Shown: piece by piece, positions 18,942 through 29,031 of the stretch
Position numbering within the stretch: position 1 is the stretch's first letter
Layout of the letters: the number at the start of each line of letters is the position of its first letter
Assembly (NCBI GenBank): GCA_902521155.1
Contig: CABYQR010000001.1
Coordinates: 180,279-244,278 of the forward strand
Source: an uncultured Alphaproteobacteria bacterium
GTDB taxonomy: Bacteria > Pseudomonadota > Alphaproteobacteria > HIMB59
DNA length: 64,000 nucleotides
Direction of reading: 5' to 3'
Notes under the pieces: model-generated
What the model saw: the letters and a program-made list of their open reading frames with translations, nothing else
Database searches by the model: none
What the model was told of the DNA's origin: nothing
Translations under genes and position numbers: made by a program

Positions 18942-20036
18942 GTGGGGAAGAAAAAATTAAATTTTTTTGATTCAAGAGATAAATACTTATCTTTTATAAA
19001 CTCAACAAATGAGAAAAGTAAAATTGCTTTTGAAATTGCAACTTATTTAAAAAAGACAAAAATAAAAGGAGATGCTTTTAAGATCTTCGATGCAGGCACA
19101 GGAGATGGCACTATCATTTCAACCCTCTTATCAGCTGTTCATGATAAATTTCCAGAAGATCCCATAATAGTTGTTGGAAAAGAAATTAGTATAGATGATA
19201 TAAATGCCCTATTAAGCTACTTAGGATATAGATTTTATGAGCATAAAAATTTAGTTTTTTGTGTTACGAATGTTTCTTACCAAGATATCTACAACCAAAA
19301 TTTTGATGACTGTAATTTTTTAAAGAAAGAGTTAACTGGAAATTCTAGCTTTAGCTTCAATCAACAACTAATGAGTATGAGTGAAGTTATTAAGAAAAAT
19401 TGGGAATTAAAAGAAGATAGCACTTCAACAGTTTTAAGACCTAAACAAAAAAGTTTTATGGCTATTTATCGAAAAGATCAAAAAATATCATTAAATCATC
19501 TAATACCCAAAAATTTGAAGGACATACCAAAATTGTATGACTTTGTTATTGCCTCTCAAGCATTTCGTTTGCGATCACCCTACCAAAGGACTTTAAATTT
19601 AGTTCTATTACCCTTATTAAAAATGCTAGACAAGAAAGGTCAATTATTTTTTATTTATTCTTCTGGCAACGACTTTACTAAAAAAATTTTAAATCAATTT
19701 TTCCCTAAAATAACTCCATATCAATATAATGATCCTAGGGCCTTTATCTCCCATATTTCAAATAGTATTCCTAGTTTTAGGAAAAAATATAAAGTATCTG
19801 TATCGAGTTTTTTATTTTCATTTCTCAATATTTCTTTGTCATCAAAAAGGAAGTTTTCTCCCATGAATTCATTGGGGCTTTGGAATGCAATTACTTATGT
19901 TGGTCAAATATCTGAAGATGAGCAAAAAAAAATATCTATTAATGTAAATTTTCTAGATAAAATAAGCAATATCGCCAAGAAATTAAACTTAAAGTTTAAA
20001 GATAATATTTTGCATTTTCAAAAAAATAGTGAGTAG
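18942..20036 (+). CDS. Uncharacterised protein with SAM-methyltransferase-like nucleotide-binding motif
   Basis: GTG start with SD gggag; FKIFDAGTGDGTIISTLL motif I-like; no family recognised. Confidence 0.6.
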   Translation: MGKKKLNFFDSRDKYLSFINSTNEKSKIAFEIATYLKKTKIKGDAFKIFDAGTGDGTIISTLLSAVHDKFPEDPIIVVGKEISIDDINALLSYLGYRFYEHKNLVFCVTNVSYQDIYNQNFDDCNFLKKELTGNSSFSFNQQLMSMSEVIKKNWELKEDSTSTVLRPKQKSFMAIYRKDQKISLNHLIPKNLKDIPKLYDFVIASQAFRLRSPYQRTLNLVLLPLLKMLDKKGQLFFIYSSGNDFTKKILNQFFPKITPYQYNDPRAFISHISNSIPSFRKKYKVSVSSFLFSFLNISLSSKRKFSPMNSLGLWNAITYVGQISEDEQKKISINVNFLDKISNIAKKLNLKFKDNILHFQKNSE

Positions 20037-20039
20037 CCT

Positions 20040-20366
20040 TTAAAGGTGACTACTGACCCAGTTTTTTAAATCCTCTTCAGAGCTTAATCCAATTTTTGTG
20101 TCAGCTACAGATCCATTTTTAAATAACATAATGGTTGGAATACTTCTTATTCCAAAATTAGCTGGTGCTTGAGGATTTTCATCAATATTGATTTTTTTGA
20201 CTGCAACTTTTCCATCTAACTGGGATGCTACATTTTCTAAAATAGGACCCAAAGCTTTACAAGGACCGCACCATTCTGCCCAAAAATCCACTAAAATTGG
20301 TTGTTTATTTGAATCTTCAAGGACACTTTGCTGAAAATCAGCATCTTTAATTTGTTCAATAGCCAT
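20040..20366 (-). CDS. trxA: Thioredoxin
   Basis: VDFWAEWCGPCKALGPILE. Confidence 0.97.
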   Translation of the reverse strand: MAIEQIKDADFQQSVLEDSNKQPILVDFWAEWCGPCKALGPILENVASQLDGKVAVKKINIDENPQAPANFGIRSIPTIMLFKNGSVADTKIGLSSEEDLKNWVSSHL

Positions 20367-20382
20367 AGTTTTAATATGGGAT

Positions 20383-21027
20383 TTATTTTTGATATTTCAA
20401 ATATAATTCCTTAGTACCTATATGTGGATTAAATGTCGATGTTTCATATCCGTATAGTTTATTTCTCTGAGAGCAATCTTTCCAATATTTTGGTATATCA
20501 AATATTTCTATATAGGAGTTTAGAGCGCCGTGTCTTAGAAAATGACAACCTTGGAATTGTGTATTCTTCTTTATGGGTGGGAAATTTATTGTGGAGTTAT
20601 TAGAAATATCTAGATCAAGAAAATTACTTTTTGAATTAATTAACAAAAGATTCTCAACTAAATTATTTTTTTGGAAAAAGCTCATAGCATTTTTAATTTC
20701 TAATTTAAATTCAGGTTGCCAAAGATTATCAGTATTTAAAATAAAAATATCTTGATTTTGGATTTTTTTTATTCCTCCTCCAGTGCCAAGTATCTTTACC
20801 TCATGAGAGATTTTAATATGAGGATGATTTTGTTTTAAAAATCTATCAAGAATATGAGCTTGGTAGTGTGTATTGACGAAAATATTATTAAACGATAAAC
20901 CCTCTATAAGTTCAATTGCATATTTTATTAAAGGTTTCTGATTTACACTTAGCAAAGGTTTTGGAGTTTTTTCAGTTAAGTTGCCCATCCGTGAACCAAA
21001 GCCTGCAGCAAGAATAAGAGCATCCAT
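20383..21027 (-). CDS. murU: Nucleotidyltransferase (MurNAc-1-phosphate uridylyltransferase-like)
   Basis: DALILAAGFGSRMGNLTEKTPKPLLSVNQKPLI; adjacent to the APH-family kinase. Confidence 0.8.
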   Translation of the reverse strand: MDALILAAGFGSRMGNLTEKTPKPLLSVNQKPLIKYAIELIEGLSFNNIFVNTHYQAHILDRFLKQNHPHIKISHEVKILGTGGGIKKIQNQDIFILNTDNLWQPEFKLEIKNAMSFFQKNNLVENLLLINSKSNFLDLDISNNSTINFPPIKKNTQFQGCHFLRHGALNSYIEIFDIPKYWKDCSQRNKLYGYETSTFNPHIGTKELYLKYQK

Positions 21028-21996
21028 TTATTTCGTTTTTTTGTAAACTTCCTCAAAGAGCTCACGAAGATCCCAAAATCTGAGATATTCCACATGCTTG
21101 AAAATTTGAGTCCATGTAGCTTTTCGGTATTTTTTTAAATATTGGGGTTTGCCACTTCTATAAAGATTGATCCAATTTCCCAGTATTCTCAAATTTCTAG
21201 CTAAGCTAACGAGATGAATATCATAAATAGTTTGTTTAAGGGGTTGATTACATTTTTTAGCGTATTCTTTAATACATCTATTCTCTACTTTTGATGAGTA
21301 TTGTCGACGTGCATCGAAGATTAGTGAGGCAATATCAAGGCAAGGGTGATTGTAGTGAAGGTCTTGATGATCGATGACAAATATTTTTCTTTTATAATAA
21401 ATGAGGTTCTCAAGAAAAAAATCACCATGCGCTAACCTTGGCTTATATTTAGTAATCTTTTCGAGGTTTTTTTTTAGGGATAACTGTATGAGCCGATTCA
21501 AATAATATCCTATTTGGATCTTATGATCAAAATATCCAATATATGTTTCTATTCCTTTTAAGGCATCTTTCATTAAATTAGTATGGGTCTTCTCAGGGAT
21601 ACCTGAAAATTTTTTTCTTGGCTTTTGAAGATGAATGATGTTTTGAAGTGCCCTAGGAAGAATAGTTTTTATTTCTTCTCTTTTAAAATATTTTGAGGAG
21701 TTATTTGTTGGGTAGTAATCCATTAATAAATACTTTAGAGATTTATTTTCTTCTAGGATCCTAGGTGTCAATAATCCTTGGGACTCGAGAACTTTATCTG
21801 CTCTGAGATATCTTAAAAACTCAGAGGGGTTATTTTGAAAAGATAACATTAAAAACTTTTGATTAGCAGTTTTACAAAGTTGAAATATTTTATTAGATGC
21901 ATCTTTGTTAAAAATGAGTTTTCCACCTGTTCGAATATTTTTTCGAGCTAATTGTTTTTTGATCTTAGATAAGTTTATTGGATTTGTTGAAGCCAT
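21028..21996 (-). CDS. Aminoglycoside phosphotransferase family kinase (AmgK-like sugar kinase)
   Basis: LAHGDFFLENLIYYKRKIFVIDHQDLHYNHPCLDIASL catalytic motif. Confidence 0.8.
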   Translation of the reverse strand: MASTNPINLSKIKKQLARKNIRTGGKLIFNKDASNKIFQLCKTANQKFLMLSFQNNPSEFLRYLRADKVLESQGLLTPRILEENKSLKYLLMDYYPTNNSSKYFKREEIKTILPRALQNIIHLQKPRKKFSGIPEKTHTNLMKDALKGIETYIGYFDHKIQIGYYLNRLIQLSLKKNLEKITKYKPRLAHGDFFLENLIYYKRKIFVIDHQDLHYNHPCLDIASLIFDARRQYSSKVENRCIKEYAKKCNQPLKQTIYDIHLVSLARNLRILGNWINLYRSGKPQYLKKYRKATWTQIFKHVEYLRFWDLRELFEEVYKKTK

Positions 21997-22427
21997 TTTG
22001 TATTTTGAGATTGTATATCAATAATTCTTTTTGTTTTTTCTATTTCAATCTTAATAAACAAGGCCTCTTGATAGTATCTTTTTTTGAGACTATTGAGAGG
22101 CCATTCTATTATGAGGCAGTGATCCATCATATAATCCTCTAAATCAATATTAATGTTATTTTCGACTTGATAAAAATCAAAATGAACTAAGTTTACTTGT
22201 TTTAAATGATAGTGATTTTCTCTTTGATATGTAGGGCTGCCCTGAAAATGAAAATTTACTTCATTAATATCTGATAGTGTCTTAATCAAGTGTCGCGTAA
22301 ATGTCGTTTTGCCAGAGCCCATCTCTCCTTCAACAAAGATTATTTGTTTGGAGGCCAATGTAGGTGCCAACTTCTGCGTTATAGCAGAGAGTTGTTCTTC
22401 TCGTTGAACTAAAAAGTGAAGATTCAA
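21975..22427 (-). CDS. tsaE: tRNA threonylcarbamoyladenosine biosynthesis ATPase TsaE
   Basis: FVEGEMGSGKTTFTRHL Walker A, HFDFYQV, IIEWP. Confidence 0.9.
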   Translation of the reverse strand: MNLHFLVQREEQLSAITQKLAPTLASKQIIFVEGEMGSGKTTFTRHLIKTLSDINEVNFHFQGSPTYQRENHYHLKQVNLVHFDFYQVENNINIDLEDYMMDHCLIIEWPLNSLKKRYYQEALFIKIEIEKTKRIIDIQSQNTKWLQQIQ

Positions 22428-23600
22428 TTATGCCAATGACTTGAAGTCAGAGACAAGATCTAACGCTTCCCATGAAAAAGCACCCGTACTACTATTATGA
22501 GATCTTCCAAAGTGTCCATAAGCTGCTGTCTGTTCGTAAATAGGCTTATTTAATTGAAGTTTTTCTCTTATTCCTTTTGGAGAAAGGTTCATTATCTCAG
22601 GGATAGCTGCTTCAATTTTTGCCTCATCAATAGTATTGGTTCCTTGAGTATTTACATAAATAGACAAAGGTTTTGCAACTCCGATGGCATAGGATAGCTG
22701 GATAGTGCACTGAGTACTTAAACCTGCAGCTACAATGTTTTTAGCTAGGTATCGAGATGCGTAAGCTGCCGAACGATCAACCTTGGTAGGGTCTTTACCT
22801 GAGAAGGCTCCACCCCCATGAGGGGCTGCGCCACCATATGTATCGACAATAATTTTCCTTCCCGTTAAGCCTGTGTCTCCATCTGGTCCACCAATAACGA
22901 AGTTACCCGTTGGGTTAACATAATACTCTTTGTCATCTAGATCTTTTAATAACTCTTCAGGGATAGAATTTTTTAGAGCAGGGTTGACGATTTCTTTTAC
23001 ATCACTTGGGGAAAGTCCCTCTGCATGTTGTGTAGATATCACCACTGATGTGACAGCATTGGGTTTGCCATCAACATACTTCAGGGTAACTTGACTTTTT
23101 GAGTCAGGTTCCAAGCCCTTCATGCTACCATTTTTTCTTCCCTTAGCCATTAGCTCTAAAATTTTATGAGAATAGTAAATAGGGGCTGGCATTAATTCTG
23201 GTGTTTCAGTACAAGCATACCCAAACATAATTCCTTGATCTCCCGCGCCTTCGTCCTTGTCAGATGAAGAGTCTACACCCATAGCTATGTCAGCTGACTG
23301 TCCATGAAGAAGATATTGAACATCTGCAGTTTGCCAATGAAATCCCTCTTGTTCATAACCTATATCTTTAATACAATTTCTAACTTTTGAGATTATCTCT
23401 TCTTTATCTTCTTGAACAGGGCCTCTAATTTCACCTGATAAAACTACTTTGTTAGTCGTAGTGAGTGTTTCACAAGCTACTCTTGCGAAAGGATCTTTTG
23501 CAATAAAATGATCCACCACTGCATCAGAAATACGATCAGAAACCTTATCAGGGTGGCCTTCAGAAACAGACTCAGATGTAAAAATAAAATCTTTTCTCAT
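22428..23600 (-). CDS. metK: S-adenosylmethionine synthetase
   Basis: [50 protein letters not shown]. Confidence 0.98.
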   Translation of the reverse strand: MRKDFIFTSESVSEGHPDKVSDRISDAVVDHFIAKDPFARVACETLTTTNKVVLSGEIRGPVQEDKEEIISKVRNCIKDIGYEQEGFHWQTADVQYLLHGQSADIAMGVDSSSDKDEGAGDQGIMFGYACTETPELMPAPIYYSHKILELMAKGRKNGSMKGLEPDSKSQVTLKYVDGKPNAVTSVVISTQHAEGLSPSDVKEIVNPALKNSIPEELLKDLDDKEYYVNPTGNFVIGGPDGDTGLTGRKIIVDTYGGAAPHGGGAFSGKDPTKVDRSAAYASRYLAKNIVAAGLSTQCTIQLSYAIGVAKPLSIYVNTQGTNTIDEAKIEAAIPEIMNLSPKGIREKLQLNKPIYEQTAAYGHFGRSHNSSTGAFSWEALDLVSDFKSLA

Positions 23601-23602
23601 GA

Positions 23603-24883
23603 TTAATACCTATATGTATCTTTCTTGAATGGTCCTTGATTTTCAATACCTAAATAATCACTTTGATCTTTGGACATTTGGGTCAGCTTAGCACCAACTT
23701 TTTCTAAATGAAACATTGCAACCATTTCATCTAATTTTTTTGGTAAAACATAAACTTTATTTTCATAATTTTTATAATTTTCCCACAGCTCTATTTGAGC
23801 TAATACCTGATTAGAAAATGATGCGCTCATAACAAAACTTGGGTGTCCGGTTGCGTTACCAAGATTTACTAATCTTCCTTTTGAAAGAATAATCAGCTTC
23901 TTACCATCTGGAAAGGTTACCTGATCTACTTGAGGCTTAATTTCTTCCCATTTGTAATTTTGTAAATCATCAATTTGGATTTCGTTATCAAAGTGTCCAA
24001 TATTACAAACTATTGCGCGATCTTTCATTTTTCTCATATGGTCTTGAGTAATAATATCTTTGTTACCCGTAGCAGTAACAAAAATATCTGCATATTGGCA
24101 TGCATCATCCATAGTTACAACTTCGTAACCTTCCATTGCTGCTTGTAGGGCACAAATTGGATCAACTTCAGTTACTTGAACTCTGGCACCAGCCCCTCGA
24201 AGACTTGCAGCGCTTCCTTTGCCTACATCTCCGAAGCCGCAAACGACTGCAACCTTACCTGCCATCATTACATCAGTACCTCTACGAATACCATCAACTA
24301 AACTTTCTTTACATCCATATAGATTATCAAACTTACTTTTCGTTACAGAGTCATTTACATTAATGGCAGGAACCTGAAGAGACCCTTTTGATGCCATTTG
24401 CTCTAATCGAAGAACACCTGTCGTGGTTTCCTCTGAGAGTCCTTTTACATTCTTTAAAAGTTCCGGATATTTTTCGTGCATACGAAGAGTCAAATCTCCA
24501 CCATCATCTAAAATCATATTGGGCACCCAACCGTCAGCCTCAATTGTTTGGTCAATGCACCACCAAAATTCTTCTTCATCCATTCCCTTCCAAGCAAAAA
24601 CTGGAGTTCCTGATTGTGCAACCGCAGCAGCGGCATGGTCTTGGGTTGAATAAATATTACACGAGCTCCATCGACATTTAGCACCAAGTGCTACGAGTGT
24701 TTCGATTAGAACAGCTGTTTGAATAGTCATATGCAAACAGCCCATAATATTTGCTCCAGCTAAAGGTTTTGATTCACCATATTGCTCGCGAATTGCCATT
24801 AATCCTGGCATTTCCGTCTCAGCTATTTCTATTTCTTGTCTCCCAAATGCGTGTTGAGATATGTCTTTTACTTTGTAATCCAT
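23603..24883 (-). CDS. ahcY: Adenosylhomocysteinase
   Basis: [52 protein letters not shown]. Confidence 0.98.
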   Translation of the reverse strand: MDYKVKDISQHAFGRQEIEIAETEMPGLMAIREQYGESKPLAGANIMGCLHMTIQTAVLIETLVALGAKCRWSSCNIYSTQDHAAAAVAQSGTPVFAWKGMDEEEFWWCIDQTIEADGWVPNMILDDGGDLTLRMHEKYPELLKNVKGLSEETTTGVLRLEQMASKGSLQVPAINVNDSVTKSKFDNLYGCKESLVDGIRRGTDVMMAGKVAVVCGFGDVGKGSAASLRGAGARVQVTEVDPICALQAAMEGYEVVTMDDACQYADIFVTATGNKDIITQDHMRKMKDRAIVCNIGHFDNEIQIDDLQNYKWEEIKPQVDQVTFPDGKKLIILSKGRLVNLGNATGHPSFVMSASFSNQVLAQIELWENYKNYENKVYVLPKKLDEMVAMFHLEKVGAKLTQMSKDQSDYLGIENQGPFKKDTYRY

Positions 24884-24938
24884 TAAATCCTCCTTTTAGC
24901 TAGATTGTTAAAAATAAAATATTTTTTATTGAATGTCT

Positions 24939-25907
24939 TCATGATCTTTTAACTCTGGGTCCAAGCTGTTGAATAACCTCAACTGCTCTCGTATTACCAT
25001 TTTTCAAAGCCTCATCGATAGTCTTTCCTGATAGATAAAAGTCTAAAAAACCTGCCGCAAAATTATCACCTGCTCCGGTTGTATCTAAAACATTTTCTAC
25101 TTTCTCAACAGATTGGTGATTTACCTCTTCATTAAAAAAATAAAAAGCTCCCTCAGCCCCTGAAGTCATTACTACTTTTTTTCCAAAGGCTTTAAAAAAT
25201 AAGCCAACATCTGCCATAGTCTCACATTGACAAAACATCTTTGCTTCATCAAAGTTACAAAATACTAAGTCTACATTTTTAGCAATGAAGTCTTTTAGCT
25301 CATCTCTATGTCTATCTACACAAAAAGGGTCAGAAAGAGAAAGGGATGTTTCTATATTTTTATTTTTAGCCATATCGCCAAATTTTCGTAAAGTTTTTTT
25401 AGTTAAGTCGTGATCCCAAAGATATGACTCCATATAAATGTGATCAATGTCTTTTAAAATTTCTTCATTGATTTCTTCTGGATTTAATTGTGAACCTATG
25501 CCGATGTGAGTTGCCATAGTTCTTTCACCATCAGGTGATACTAAAATATTACAACACCCAGTGGGTAATTCATTTTTTTTCATAATACCTTGAAATAATA
25601 TATTTGCTTTTTGTAAATCTTTAATAAAGGCATTGCCATACTCATCATCATTAACTTTCCCATAAAAGCTTGCTTCATGAGAACCAAAGTTAAGCTCGTG
25701 AACTGTATTACAAACCGACCCCCCAGAGGTCATTAGTGGGGTACTAAAGCTAGATCTAATTTTTTGAATCTGAGACTCTTCTATCAAAGTCATTGAGCCT
25801 TTTGATAGCTCTAATTTACTTATTACGTCGTCATCTACTTGACAAATAACATCTACAAGCGCTGTTCCTACACCTAGAATTTTTTTCACTAGATGAAAAT
25901 AAGGCAT
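24939..25907 (-). CDS. Adenosine kinase / PfkB-family kinase
   Basis: ILGVGTALVDVICQV, VLDTTGAGDNFAAGFL; start taken at MPYFHLVKK rather than the longer ORF start. Confidence 0.88.
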   Translation of the reverse strand: MPYFHLVKKILGVGTALVDVICQVDDDVISKLELSKGSMTLIEESQIQKIRSSFSTPLMTSGGSVCNTVHELNFGSHEASFYGKVNDDEYGNAFIKDLQKANILFQGIMKKNELPTGCCNILVSPDGERTMATHIGIGSQLNPEEINEEILKDIDHIYMESYLWDHDLTKKTLRKFGDMAKNKNIETSLSLSDPFCVDRHRDELKDFIAKNVDLVFCNFDEAKMFCQCETMADVGLFFKAFGKKVVMTSGAEGAFYFFNEEVNHQSVEKVENVLDTTGAGDNFAAGFLDFYLSGKTIDEALKNGNTRAVEVIQQLGPRVKRS

Positions 25908-26102
25908 TTTATTGTGAGATCTATTAAAAAATGGTTTTTTGATATGAAAGTTATACATAAATGGAGATGGGTTTTTTCAATCGGTTTAATCGAATCTAGG
26001 CTTTGAGAAAGAACCACGAAAGTAATGTGAATTAAAGGTTTTAGGAACATATTCGCATATAAAAAAAAATTATTAGAAACCTGTGTATATTTCCAAATAA
26101 AT

Positions 26103-26118
26103 TGTGAATTGAATCACA
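26103..26118. promoter_or_regulatory. CRP-type palindrome TGTGA-N6-TCACA
   Basis: TGTGAATTGAATCACA in the adoK/nrdA divergent region. Confidence 0.45.
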
Positions 26119-26165
26119 AAATTCTATTTGAATTTATTGGGTTTTAAGAATTTAATAAAAATAAT

Positions 26166-26195
26166 TTGACTAGCTTTGTCTATAGATTGTATAGT
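26166..26195 (+). promoter_or_regulatory. Candidate sigma70-type promoter for nrdA
   Basis: TTGACT - 18 nt - TATAGT. Confidence 0.55.
26177..26192. promoter_or_regulatory. NrdR box 1
   Basis: TGTCTATAGATTGTAT against consensus acaCwAtATaTwGtgt. Confidence 0.7.
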
Positions 26196-26208
26196 CACTA
26201 GGCAAAAG

Positions 26209-26224
26209 ACACTAGATCTAGTAT
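26209..26224. promoter_or_regulatory. NrdR box 2
   Basis: ACACTAGATCTAGTAT, 32 bp from box 1. Confidence 0.75.
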
Positions 26225-26259
26225 TTTTTGCAGATATACACAGTAACTTGGTAGGTAGA

Positions 26260-28998
26260 ATGGAAAAAAATAACGCAGAATTACTAGATAATTCAACAAA
26301 AAATACAGTCACAAATAAGCAAAACGAAGAAATAAATTTACTAAGTTTAAGTGTGGTTCGTCGAGACGGCTCAATTACACCTTTTAAATCAGATAAAATA
26401 GCTAGCGCTATAAGAAAAGCTTTTTTAGCTCAAACTGATGTTAGAAATAGCCAAAAAATTGATGATTCTGTCGTTTCTATTACAGAAACAATTACAACTG
26501 CCTTAACTAGACGTATCGCCAATGGCGATATGATACATATTGAAGATATTCAAGATCAGGTTGAGTTAGCCCTCATGAGGGGAGAGCACCATAAAGTTGC
26601 TCGTGCGTATGTCCTCTACCGAGAACAAAGAGCTAAACAAAGATATAAGACTGCCCAACTTAAAGAGCAAGTAGGCGCCAAAGTCTCCACCATGGCTGTC
26701 ACAAAAAGAGATGGTCAAAAAGAAGACATCTCTCTTGAAAAAATTACAAATCGAATATCCGTTTTATCTAATGGACTAGAAATTGACTCTATCACTATTG
26801 CTCAAAAAGCCATCCAAGGCCTATATGATGGTATTACCACAAATGAAATTGATACTTATTTAGCAGAAACAGCTGCTGCCTTAACAGTTGAACATCCTGA
26901 TTACTCCTACTTAGCTGGACGAATAAAAGCAAATGCTTTACATAAAGAAACTCCAGGTTTTATTATTTCAACAAAAAATCTATACGAGGACGGGCTTCTT
27001 CGTGATGAGTATTATCAAAAAGTAAATGCTCATGCTGAAGAAATTGAAAAAATCATTGACTATGATCGTGATTACTACTTTGACTATTTCGCTTTAACCA
27101 CTCTCTTTAGAGCTTACCTCCTTCAATCAAACGGTAAAACAGTAGAACGTCCACAAGATTTATGGATGAGAGTAGCGCTATGTGTTTCAGGAGATAAATT
27201 TGATTTTTATCATGTAAAAAAAACTTACGACAGCCTCTCACAGGGTTATTACACGCACGCCACACCTACTTTGTTTAACAGTGGATTAAAAATGCAACAG
27301 CTCTCCTCTTGTTTTTTAATTGGGATGGAAGATGACTCGATTGAAGGAATTTTTAACACTGTCAAAGATTGCGCATTAATTTCAAAAACTGCTGGGGGCA
27401 TTGGACTTCATGCACATAATATTAGAGGTGGTGGAAGTCGCATTAAATCCACAAATGGTAAATCTAATGGCCTCATCCCTTTCTTGAAAATTTTTAATGA
27501 GACTGCAAGATCCGTTGATCAAGGTGGTGGTAAAAGAAAGGGCTCATTTGCTGTTTATTTAGAGCCCTGGCACGCAGACATCGAATCTTTTTTAGAACTA
27601 AGAAAAAATACAGGTGCTGAAGAATTCAGGGCAAGAGATTTGTTCTATGCCCTTTGGATCCCAGATTTATTCATGCAACGTGTTGAAGAAGATGGGGAAT
27701 GGACACTGATGAGCGAACATGAATGCCCGGGTCTTTCTGATACTTATGGCAATGAATTTGTTGAACTCTACATGAGATACGAAAAAGAGTTTCCTGATCT
27801 TAAAAGAATTAAAGCGAGAGCTTTAATGTCAAAAATTATTGAAGCTCAAATTGAAACTGGGCAGCCCTACATGCTATACAAAGATGCAGTGAATAACAAA
27901 TCTAATCAGAAAAATATTGGTGTTATTAAATCCTCTAATTTGTGTGCTGAGATCGTGGAATATTCTGAAAAAGACGAAACGGCTGTTTGTAACTTAGCAT
28001 CTATCGCTCTTCCTAAATTTGTAACCGAAGAGGGTAAGTACGATTACCAAGACTTGTATCAGGTTGCCAAACTGGCAACTAAAAATCTTGATCAAGTTAT
28101 CGATATTAATTTTTATCCAACTGACAAGACTGAAAATTCTAACAGTCGACATCGACCAATTGGCTTGGGCATTCAAGGATTAGCCGATGTGTATTTCAAA
28201 ATGAATATTGCCTACGACTCTGTTCAAGCTCAAATGATTAATAAACAAATTTTTGAAACTATTTATTTTGGAGCTCTAGAAGCATCTATGGAGTTAGCAT
28301 CCGATAAAGGTGCCTACTCTACTTTTAAAGGATCTCCTTTATCTCAGGGAGAGTTTCAATTTGACCTTTGGGGAGTAAAACCTTCTAGTATGTGGGATTG
28401 GAAAGGCTTGATGGAAAAAATTCAAAAACATGGTGTTCGTAATTCTCTAACAACTGCCTGCATGCCAACTGCTTCCACCGGTATTATTTTAGGAAATACA
28501 GAAACCTTCCAAGTTCAAACTTCTAATATATATAAAAGGCAAACTCTTTCTGGGGAATTTTTACTTGTTAATCGTCATTTAGTTAAAGAGCTAATGAAGA
28601 GAGACCTTTGGAGTAAAGAGCTTCGTGATCAGATTATTTTAGAGAATGGCTCTGTTCAAAATATTGAGGGATTTCCTGAGGACCTTAAAGATGTTTATAA
28701 GACTGTTTGGGAAACTTCCCAAAAAACAGTTATTGATATGTCGGCTGACAGAGCACCATTTATTGACCAAACCCAGTCAATGAATTTGTGGCTCTCTACC
28801 CCCACTTTTGGAAAAGTGAATTCAATGCATATGTATGCTTGGAAAAAAGGCTTAAAAACTGGAATGTACTATCTTAGAAGTCGATCAGCTGTCGATGCAG
28901 TAAAGGTTACTGTATCTTCAGAAAAGAAAGCCAAAGAATCTTATGTTAAGGAGACGCAATCTAATGAGCCAGAAGATTGTATAACATGTAGTGCGTAA
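26260..28998 (+). CDS. nrdA: Class I ribonucleoside-diphosphate reductase alpha subunit with duplicated N-terminal ATP-cone-like regions
   Basis: VVRRDGSITPFKSDKIASAIRKAF, NLCAEIVEYS, PTASTGIILGNTE; ATG 26260 preferred over TTG 26176, which overlaps the NrdR box. Confidence 0.96.
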   Translation: MEKNNAELLDNSTKNTVTNKQNEEINLLSLSVVRRDGSITPFKSDKIASAIRKAFLAQTDVRNSQKIDDSVVSITETITTALTRRIANGDMIHIEDIQDQVELALMRGEHHKVARAYVLYREQRAKQRYKTAQLKEQVGAKVSTMAVTKRDGQKEDISLEKITNRISVLSNGLEIDSITIAQKAIQGLYDGITTNEIDTYLAETAAALTVEHPDYSYLAGRIKANALHKETPGFIISTKNLYEDGLLRDEYYQKVNAHAEEIEKIIDYDRDYYFDYFALTTLFRAYLLQSNGKTVERPQDLWMRVALCVSGDKFDFYHVKKTYDSLSQGYYTHATPTLFNSGLKMQQLSSCFLIGMEDDSIEGIFNTVKDCALISKTAGGIGLHAHNIRGGGSRIKSTNGKSNGLIPFLKIFNETARSVDQGGGKRKGSFAVYLEPWHADIESFLELRKNTGAEEFRARDLFYALWIPDLFMQRVEEDGEWTLMSEHECPGLSDTYGNEFVELYMRYEKEFPDLKRIKARALMSKIIEAQIETGQPYMLYKDAVNNKSNQKNIGVIKSSNLCAEIVEYSEKDETAVCNLASIALPKFVTEEGKYDYQDLYQVAKLATKNLDQVIDINFYPTDKTENSNSRHRPIGLGIQGLADVYFKMNIAYDSVQAQMINKQIFETIYFGALEASMELASDKGAYSTFKGSPLSQGEFQFDLWGVKPSSMWDWKGLMEKIQKHGVRNSLTTACMPTASTGIILGNTETFQVQTSNIYKRQTLSGEFLLVNRHLVKELMKRDLWSKELRDQIILENGSVQNIEGFPEDLKDVYKTVWETSQKTVIDMSADRAPFIDQTQSMNLWLSTPTFGKVNSMHMYAWKKGLKTGMYYLRSRSAVDAVKVTVSSEKKAKESYVKETQSNEPEDCITCSA

Positions 28999-29031
28999 AA
29001 AATTTTATAAATATATTTTAAGGAGTAAAAA

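Noticed and set aside
20032-20054. AGTAG-CCTTTAAAGG-TGA-CTACT bidirectional terminator at convergent stops
   Set aside because: Interrupted stem, lies over stop codons, no T tract; could be chance.
24136-24681. Three plus-strand ORFs opposite ahcY
   Set aside because: Antisense to a highly conserved gene, low-complexity composition, no RBS or family match.
24884-24938. SAH/SAM riboswitch directly upstream of ahcY
   Set aside because: Only 55 nt and mostly SD and A/T; no recognisable consensus.
25980-26030. tRNA-like fragment (GGTTTAATCGAATC...CCA)
   Set aside because: No acceptor or anticodon arms can be folded around it.
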